From the NCBI RefSeq assembly GCF_000226115.1, contig NC_016458.1:806001-870000 (forward strand): a DNA stretch of 64,000 bases, in the 5' to 3' direction. Every line of letters starts with the position of its first letter. Positions within the stretch are counted from its first letter, which is position 1. Below the pieces are notes generated by a model. It saw only the letters and a program-made list of their open reading frames with translations, was not told the origin of the DNA and searched no databases. The DNA is from Thermothielavioides terrestris NRRL 8126 (taxonomy: Eukaryota > Ascomycota > Sordariomycetes > Sordariales > Chaetomiaceae). Shown here in pieces: positions 56,855 through 64,000 of the stretch. The position numbers were made by a program, and so were the translations under genes.

Positions 56855-58384
56855 ATGACGACCTTCAAGCCACAGGAGCTGGCCGCCGATGCGAAGCCGA
56901 TCATTTTGACTGAAGACACGAAGTGCAACGGCGATGCAGCGTCGTGGCGGCCGTTGTTCCGCCACCCGTGCTCATTTAACCCAGACATCTTCAACGACGT
57001 CCTGGTGAATTTGATTCGGAACCCAAACATCAACTCGTCCTGGCTGTTCCGTGCGGATATTCTTTCGGATGCTGCCGCGTCGCAGACATGCTCGGCGCCA
57101 ACCGGAACAGAGAGCTTGCCCGCCGCCCCGATCCCTCGTTTTGTCGGCTTCGAGTTGCGACGATGCATTATCCGGAAGCTCATCCCCAGGAACACGCTGC
57201 GGGACAAACCGTTGGACCAGACATGTCTCATCTATGGGACTGCGCCCCACCCCAAGGTTGACGAGGGGTCAGTCGAGAAGACGCTCGTGGTCTACCTCCC
57301 GCATGTCTCGGCGGCATCCGAGATGCCCTTCTATCACCCCATAGTTCGGGGGATAGCGTTTCTCCACGAGTGGAACGCCGCAGAGTCCTGCGGGGCCATC
57401 TCCATCTCGTACCTCTTCTTCAGCGATGAGGACCGTTCGTCCGTCAGGCTGACGCGCACTGCCTTCCATTTGCTCGAGGTCGTCCACAAGCACGGCAAGG
57501 GCCGCCTGGAGGGCTATCGGAAGAGAGTGCACCACGACCAGCTGCTTCCTCAAGCGCGGGTGCAAAACACGTACACCCGGCTCAAGCAGAAGTACGCCCG
57601 AGGGCTCATTGAGGGCTGGGTAGAGACAACCGATCCCGAGAAACATGTTTTCGAGGACCTCTGCATTGCGGCGTTCTTGATTGAGCTGTGGGCTGACATG
57701 TATGGTCAGGGCACCTTCCCCGGCTTCGTGGACATTGGGTGCGGCAACGGCCTGCTTGTTCACATCCTGAACCAGGAGGGCTTCACAGGATGGGGGTTCG
57801 ATGCGCGCTCACGCAAATCATGGGCCGCATACAATACCAAGCTGAAGACGCCCGCAGGTGAACAGGACACCCTGCGGCAGCTTGTCTTGCTGCCGCCGCC
57901 AGTCAGCAGAGACAGGCTTACTGGCGGCGCATCGGATCATGCCTTCAGTGAGGAACTGGTTCACGACGGCCGCTTCCCAAGGGGCACGTTCATTATCTCG
58001 AACCATGCCGACGAACTTACGCCCTGGACTCCTATCATTGCAGCCGTCTCGGAGTGTCCCTTCATCGCAATCCCCTGCTGCAGCCACAATCTCGCCGGCG
58101 AGAGGTTCCGGGCGCCTGCTCCGAAAGACAAGACCAAGGCGGACTCTGCCTACTCATCCTTGGTGGTGTGGGTGGCCGCCATCGCTGAGGACTGTGGCTG
58201 GGAGGTTGAGCAAGAGATGCTCCGGATCCCAAGCACCCGCAATACGGCATTGGTGGGTCGCCGGCGATCTACCCGAAGCTCACCTCTGGACATCCAGGCC
58301 GTCGTGGACCGATACGGCGGCGCTGCTGGCTACCTGGAGAGTGTGATCAAGCTGGTCGCATCCACGGCCGCGAACGAGCATTGA
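56855..58384 (+). CDS. trm44: tRNA (uracil-2'-O-)-methyltransferase Trm44
   Basis: SAM-dependent enzyme making 2'-O-methyluridine at position 44 of tRNA-Ser, cytosolic. Intronless, 509 residues from MTTFKPQELAADAK. SAM motif I is FVDIGCGNGLLVHIL, with D293 and GCGNG. Before it comes the Trm44 block KHVFEDLCIAAFLIELW; after it WGFDARSRKSW, FIISNHADELTPWTPIIA and IPCCSHNLAGERF. The N-terminal part holds the family segments FVGFELRRCIIRKLIPRN and KTLVVYLPH. The ATG is preceded by AGAA and is the first in the frame. It is convergent with the dioxygenase gene, with only 63 bp between the stop codons. Confidence 0.93.
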   Translation: MTTFKPQELAADAKPIILTEDTKCNGDAASWRPLFRHPCSFNPDIFNDVLVNLIRNPNINSSWLFRADILSDAAASQTCSAPTGTESLPAAPIPRFVGFELRRCIIRKLIPRNTLRDKPLDQTCLIYGTAPHPKVDEGSVEKTLVVYLPHVSAASEMPFYHPIVRGIAFLHEWNAAESCGAISISYLFFSDEDRSSVRLTRTAFHLLEVVHKHGKGRLEGYRKRVHHDQLLPQARVQNTYTRLKQKYARGLIEGWVETTDPEKHVFEDLCIAAFLIELWADMYGQGTFPGFVDIGCGNGLLVHILNQEGFTGWGFDARSRKSWAAYNTKLKTPAGEQDTLRQLVLLPPPVSRDRLTGGASDHAFSEELVHDGRFPRGTFIISNHADELTPWTPIIAAVSECPFIAIPCCSHNLAGERFRAPAPKDKTKADSAYSSLVVWVAAIAEDCGWEVEQEMLRIPSTRNTALVGRRRSTRSSPLDIQAVVDRYGGAAGYLESVIKLVASTAANEH

Positions 58385-58447
58385 AAGACGGAACGGGCAA
58401 AGCCTCAAACGCTGGCCGGCGGGGCCGCTTATGAATTACTTCTTCGC

Positions 58448-59635
58448 TCAATCTAAGTCCGGCACCGGCAGATGGTCCACCAACTTCAGGTTCAAGCCCA
58501 GCTTCTGCAGAGCCTCGGTAGCCAGCTGGTCTCTCAACCTCTCCGTCTCCTCCTGCGTCGTGAGCACGAAGTCGTGCTTCAGCAGCCAAATGCCCTCCTC
58601 GACACCGTACTCCTTGGCCGTTTCCTTGTCTACCTTGTCAAGGTCAATCACGAGGCTCTTTTTCACACCGAACACCGCATCGGACGTCTCGTAGGGGTCG
58701 CCCCTGAGATACAATGCGCTAGCGGTCTCACGTCAGCTGCGAATCCCAAACCGTAGCCGTCAGTGCTCCGCGGGTCAACCTACGTGATCAGCCGGTCCCA
58801 CCCCTCCTTCCCGAACATGAAGTGCACGTGCGCGGGGCGCCAGCAATGCCGGTTGAGCAGCTGCAGCAGCTTGCCGACGGGGCCGTCGTGCGGGATGGGG
58901 TAGCTGACGGGCTTGATGCCCTTGAACCAGAAGCGGCCCTGCTCGTCGCTGACCATGACGCAGCGCTCGCTAGGCGCGGTGCGGTCGGCGTGCTGCACGT
59001 CGTAGTGGCCCGAGCTGTCCGTCTCCCAGATGTCGATGGTCACGCCCGCGATCGGGTTGCCCTGCGTGTCCTTGACCGTGCAGATGGCCAGCATGGGCTC
59101 GCCCTCCGGGTCCGACGTCATGCTCGCGCCGTTGGGCAGCAGCGGCGCGTCGTGGGTGTGGAAGGGCCCCAGCACGGAGCCCTCGGTACCCCCGGGAGGC
59201 TTGGGGTGGTTGATGTTGTCCACGAGCAGGGAGAGGCCCAGCACGTCGGAGAGGAGGATGAATTCCTGCAAGGCGTCACACAAGACATCGTCAGCACAGC
59301 GGGAGCGAATACCCAACGCAAAGAGAGAGGGGGGGGAAGAGAGAAGAAAAATAGAGGAAAGAGGAGACACCTACATTCCGCACGTCGCTGCAGATCTTGC
59401 CGCACTTGATCAGGAACTCGATGGCCGCCATCCACTCGTCGGTGCTCAGGCGCGTCTCGCGCGCAAAGTCGTGCAGGTGCGTCACGAGCCGCGCCATCAC
59501 GTACGTCAGGCGCGCGTCGGCGCTCTGCGAGTTGATCCGGATCGTGTTGGGCGTGATGTTGTCGATGGTCAGGTCCAGCAGCGGCGGCGGCGCGTTGGCG
59601 CCTCCCGCGCCGGCGGCTTGGGGTCGTTGCGTCAT
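58448..59635 (-). CDS. Intradiol ring-cleavage dioxygenase (catechol/hydroxyquinol 1,2-dioxygenase)
   Basis: Non-haem Fe(III) enzyme that opens catechol-type rings between the hydroxyls, feeding the 3-oxoadipate route. Exons 59635-59375, 59265-58784 and 58718-58448 give 337 residues. All four iron ligands are visible: Y175 (SGHYDVQH), Y209 (KPVSYPIPHDGPVG), H233 and H235 (CWRPAHVHFMF). The spacing (34, 24, 2) is close to that of hydroxyquinol 1,2-dioxygenases. The N-terminal helical dimerisation domain (TYVMARLVTHLHDFARETRLSTDEWMAAIEFL) and the GSVLGPFHTHDAP loop fit the same class. There is no signal peptide, so it is intracellular. Start MTQRPQAAG; an upstream in-frame codon is not an ATG. 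Catechol and hydroxyquinol preference cannot be separated by eye. Confidence 0.9.
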
Positions 59636-60745
59636 GGCTGCGTCGCTTGTGGTTGCTATCCTTTTCGTTCTGTACAAGGAGGGAGCGGTGGCTGGATGTT
59701 TGTCGACAACCTCAACGTTCGGTCGGTAACCCCCAATGGCAAGTGAACGGTCGACAGTCCTCGGACTACGCCCGTATAGAGAGATCTCAGCTGGACAGAG
59801 CGTGCTGTGAACCGGTCCAGCTCAACCTTCCTCCGCTCTGATATGTTATGTATACTCTGTAACTCTGTCGAGCCGGCCGCCCAATTTGTAAGGTCTGATA
59901 AATCGCTGGAAGACGACGGGGCAAACTCGGACTAAGGATTCCAGGACGCCGGATTGATTGGGATGTGGGTACATGGAGCAGTTAGTTATAAAAATGGAGG
60001 AAAGGAAGCTGGAAAACCACGGCCGGCCGATGTCTTCCACTCAACTGGCCCTGGCTTCACGTTAAACACTGCTTGATTCCAACAAGTAACGTTATGACTA
60101 CGATATTCGTGTAGGTACGGTACAAGGATAAGCCCTGGTCCGCCCTCGATCTATCCGTCGCCACGCTCCGACTTGACGAAGTGGTTTGGTGAGGAGCTTC
60201 CAGTAAGGAGCGGCCGGGTGAAGTCCCGCCGGCCATGGTGGGGTTTGGGGAAGGAGGGGTTCGGGAGTTGAAGGCGAGGTGGAATGGCGGCGGGGCAACG
60301 GGTCGAGTGACGCACGCCTTGCTTGGCTCGCTGGAATTCCACTGCCGATCCGGAGGGACCACTTTCTTCCCGAGCAATACAGGTACGCTGGGATTGTCCG
60401 CGGCGGGATGCATCCGCTTGCCGGATATTGAACCCGGCTAGGTGCAGGGGGGCCATGCTCGCCTTGCCAATGCGACCGTGTCAGCCTTCACACGAGTTCT
60501 GAAAAGATCAAGCCTCAGCAGTTGAGGCTTGCACGGAATAACTCCAGGTACTGTGTGTGGAACCGTTCAACGTCTTACCAACTCGGCCGAGAACAGCCGG
60601 AACGGAGATAAAACTACCCCCTGATACCTCTTGTAGGTTGACTGGCGAAGCGAAGAGGACGCTTGTAAGAACAGAACGAACATGCTTGGATTAAAAATTA
60701 CAATGGCTTTGACAGGATAGATGCGACAGGTGAAATGGGGCCAAT
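59636..60745. promoter_or_regulatory. Dioxygenase upstream region
   Basis: 1.1 kb between the dioxygenase start and the stop of the TRP-like gene. No gene recognised; a promoter for the dioxygenase is expected in its left part. Confidence 0.35.
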
Positions 60746-63597
60746 CTAGATCTGATCTTGCGGTTCCGGATCCTCTGGCAGCGCCGTCGGAGGTCTCCGT
60801 CCATCGGCAGTCGTCATCACGGTCTCGCGCGACAGTCTCACCGGACTGGGACTCGAGGCTCTGCTGGCTGACGGCGTGTTCAAGCTCCACAGACTGCTCT
60901 GTGGCCGGACCAACGCCACCGACGAATTGTTCGACGCGTCGCAGTCTGTGACGACCACGCAAGTGGCGCCGCTGAGCCGTTGTGCGACGACGCTGCTCGG
61001 CCGACTGAGCGATGGGTCGCCGAAGTCCCTCGACGACCACGACGCGCGGTATGGCCGAGCCGTCCGCGGCAGACTTCCCGTGCTCAGCCGCAGGCCGGCG
61101 CTGCTGGTGCGACTGTGACGATCACGGCCGCGGGCGGGAGGCTGGCCGGTCCCGGTCGCATCGTCGCCTTCGTCGCCTTCGTCCTCGTCTTCGATTTTAG
61201 GCTTGCGTCGGACCGAGATCACGGAAAAGCGCGGCGTCGGAGGGGCAGGTTCAGGCGTCTCCTCTTCAAAGCGTGCGTCTCGCGCTCTTTTCTCCATCTT
61301 TTCGAAGTAGCGGACCCGAGCAGGCTCGAGCCAGTCTGGGTGGATCTCCTCGCGGTTGCGTGTCAGAGACATGCATGATGAGACGGCGCTGAGGACGATC
61401 AGGACCAGCAGTGCAGCCACCGTCAGACCTTGGACAGCGATGATGACTAGTCCGAGGGTGGCGGCTGTGGACCGCGCAAGATCCAACTCGGGGAGGAAGG
61501 CAATGGACAGGGCCGTTGTGATGATCTTGCAGACCCCGAGCATCCAGACGGCCATGGCCGTATTGCGGGCTCCCTCGAAAGGATTCAGGATGATGCCGAT
61601 GCCGAAGTTTACCACGTCGGTGACCAGAACGCCGGAGACCTGCGCGCGAGGGCTCTGCCAGCCAGCCCCCAGGAAGGCCGCACGGCAGAATAGATATCCC
61701 ACATGGTACGCTAGATACCACCAACGTGTGCGGCGGTATCTTGCCGAGAACGAGCCGAACTTCTTGATAAACGGTTTATCCATGTGGACTGTCGGACGGT
61801 CTGGGTCGGTGTTGTCGTGCCGGATCCGGAAAAGGGGTACGCTGAGCAATGGCCGAACATCTAACGCGTGTTTTCGCAGCGTGCTGTCCCAGACCACCCC
61901 GATACGCCGGAAACTCGGGCGGATTGCCCCGCGATAGAACACAATTCGGTCGGGAACGATGACGGTCTTCCCGTCTCGAGTGCGGGCTCGGCAGGCGCTG
62001 GCGACTAGAGACAGGATCCCGACGAGGACGACAACAAACACAACCGCAGCTACGGCGATGGCGCCAGCCGATACCCGAATCGTGAACTGTAGCATCGCGA
62101 GTGTCATGACGGGGAAGAAGGCGATGACGAGGGTCCGCAGCATGGCATGGCCAAGATAGCCGGCCCAGTGGCTGCGGAAATAAGCCAGCCGGTCTTCTTT
62201 CATCCGCCCCGCGCGTGCAAGTCCGTCGAGTGAGATCTTGAGGCTGCCGACGGTCAAGGCAACGAGGCCGATGGCTATCAGAAGCCAGACCAGTCCAACC
62301 ATGAATGCATCAACGATGGGGATGTCGACGGCCGACAAAACCGAGGGAAAGCCAGACCAGGTGCCCGGAAGAGGCATTCCTGGCGCCACCGGGCCCCTGG
62401 ACCATGTGTAGTCGGTCAAGAAGCTGGAGTTATAGGTCCCCTGACCGACAGACTGTGACGTTTCTTGGACAGTAGACGGGGCAAAGAGCCGGGAACCGGA
62501 CCCATTGCCAGTGTTCGTCTCCAGTGAGCTTAGGTCACCGATTTGGCTGGCATTGCTGGTCACGCCGGCGAAGATGTCGATCGACCGAAACATGGCATGG
62601 CTATAGATGAGGCCCGCGGACCAGGCAAAGTTGGACCACCAAGCCGTGAGCACCGAAGGCCAACTGACCTCGAGCGCCCCCGAGAAGAAGATAGCCTGGA
62701 AGGTTTCGAAGACCACGAAGACAGGGAGGGAGTGAGCATGGTGCATTCTCATGTGCGGGATACTGACGCCATACGCGGCAGTGATGAAGGAGGCGGCGAT
62801 GGCTATCAGCGTGAAGGCACCAAGGATGGGTGCAATGATCACGGGGTGTGAGAGGGTCTTGCCGTTGGTCAGGGCGGCTTGGAAGCATCCAAGTTCGGTC
62901 CCGGAAGTTCTGGCATAGATCTGCAGCCTCGCAGAGCCCTCAAAGTCCGCAGCCTGGAAGACAGCGTTCGGCAGCTCGTCAACTGACAGGTCGTCGCCGA
63001 CTGGAAGCACGCCGCGCGCTGTGATAGGAACGCTCAATTTTGGGGGGCAGAGACTGCATATCTTAGCATCAGCTCTTCTATTATGAGGGGTGATTGGCCA
63101 AACCTGGTGATGTTAGAGCTGCATGGATCAACAGTTGCGTCGAAACGGCGGCTGCCGTCTTAAGAGTCGGAATCAGCCTCTGGTCATCGCCTCAAGACAC
63201 ATGTAGGCCAAGCGTCTTACATGCGTCAATGGATAAATGCACTGGTTCCTGTCAGCACGGTTCGTCAAGTGTTCTTTCGTGTTTCTTCTTACCCAAAAGA
63301 GGCTCGTCCTCGAAGGCACTAGTGCCATTGACGTGGAAGACAAGCGTCTTGTTACCAGCATCGTAGAGAATGTCGAGTTCGGTAATGGTAAACGGACTCT
63401 GACCGGCCAGACAGTTCCCAAAGTCGCCGCTGTACAACGCCGGGGCATACCTGTTCCCAGTCAGCCCATTCATGCCGACATTGAAGCCGGGGATCGGCAT
63501 CGCAGCCGTACTTGACCTCGCCAGCTCGACACAAAGCGGCAAATATCAGCGAGAGAAGGAGGCATATGGAAGGAGGGGGCCGGTTCCAGAGCGCCAT
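60746..63597 (-). CDS. Fungal TRP-like/flavin-carrier (FLC) family membrane protein
   Basis: Polytopic membrane protein with an N-terminal ML-like lipid-binding domain and a TRP-like channel region. The main exon (60746 to about 63103) carries nine or so hydrophobic spans from HPVIIAPILGAFTLIAIAASFI to VQGLTVAALLVLIVLSAVSSCMSL, with FCRAAFLGAGWQSPRAQVSGVLV and NPFEGARNTAMAVWMLGVCKIITTALSIAFLP typical of FLC proteins. The C-terminus (about 160 residues) is cytosolic, acidic then Ser/Arg-rich. Upstream exons hold a signal peptide (MALWNRPPPSICLLLSLIFAAL from 63597) and an ML-domain piece (YAPALYSGDFGNCLAGQSPFTITELDILYDAGNKTLVF). How these join between 63103 and 63550 is not settled: a segment VHLSIDA near 63240 is a likely small exon, but I could not make every phase fit. 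Confidence 0.75.
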
Positions 63598-64000
63598 GGC
63601 GAAGCCCCGGCTCACCGGGCCTCGGATTGCAAGTCACAACCAAGTGAACCCGGCAGCAAGGCGGGACCGCCAGCACCCAAGAATTCCGGTGTCAGGTGTT
63701 GAGGTCGGGAGAACAGTGGCCTTCTCCGCCCATTTAGGCCGTGTTGGGGACAGAGTGGTGGCTAGCCCAGTTGCATGTTGGTCTGGCGAGCAGCAAGCCA
63801 GTAAGTCTTTACGTGCGGGCGATGGATGGTGTGTATCTGTAGTTAATGAAACTTCAAGTCGTCTCGGAATGGGGGCCTCGGTGTCATCAGTTGCTGCCCG
63901 CGGCCGAGATCATGTTAGGCCAGTTAGTGAGCTGGTGACTGCAGTCACAACCTGCTTTTCAATACCTCCCAACTGGTTCGAAGCCTCCGTCAGTTCATCT
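63598..64000. other. Right edge, upstream of the TRP-like gene
   Basis: 403 bp with no recognisable gene; probably promoter and 5' UTR of the TRP-like gene. Confidence 0.35.

Overview
The window reads as nuclear DNA of a filamentous ascomycete (Pezizomycotina), most likely a sordariomycete close to the Sordariales. Genes are GC-rich and split by short spliceosomal introns (GT..AG with CTAAC/CTGAC-type branch sites). The order apn2 - cox13 - apc5 is the classic right flank of the mating-type locus in this group. One 6.6-kb block is AT-rich and looks degraded by repeat-induced point mutation (RIP).

Layout. 1-7.6 kb: MAT-flank block (AP endonuclease apn2 on minus, cytochrome oxidase subunit cox13 on plus, anaphase-promoting complex apc5 on minus). 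8.5-23 kb: a PA-TM-RING ubiquitin ligase and, divergent from it, dual-targeted valyl-tRNA synthetase; a 516-bp Mutator-like MITE with 103-bp inverted arms and 9-bp target duplication; ribosomal protein eL37; Elongator subunit elp6; an MFS transporter with a long cytosolic linker. 23.36-29.91 kb: a 6,559-bp terminal-inverted-repeat element flanked by GCCGAG on both sides and full of TAA/TAG stops, with relic frames still legible. 30.8-41.4 kb: mitochondrial thioredoxin-like protein, kinetochore protein sos7, a 1,156-residue protein carrying both a JmjC and a SET-like domain, an Arg/Ser-rich nuclear protein, and complex I assembly factor cia30. 44.6-51.1 kb: a ten-exon three-RRM protein and a sodium/solute symporter. 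51.9-63.6 kb: mitoribosomal protein mL45, N-glycosylation protein eos1, translation factor eIF1 (sui1), tRNA Um44 methyltransferase trm44, an intradiol (catechol/hydroxyquinol) dioxygenase, and a fungal TRP/flavin-carrier-like membrane protein.

There is no single pathway. Core housekeeping genes dominate, with a strong translation/tRNA component (valyl-tRNA synthetase, eL37, elp6, mL45, eIF1, trm44) and a mitochondrial one (cox13, cia30, mL45, thioredoxin-like, the long form of the synthetase). The most unusual items are the JmjC-SET fusion, the RIP-degraded TIR element with an atypical 6-bp duplication, and the Mutator-like MITE. All exon borders were read by eye. Where coding length could be summed, the exons of every gene add to whole codons, except the N-terminus of the TRP-like gene, which stays unresolved.
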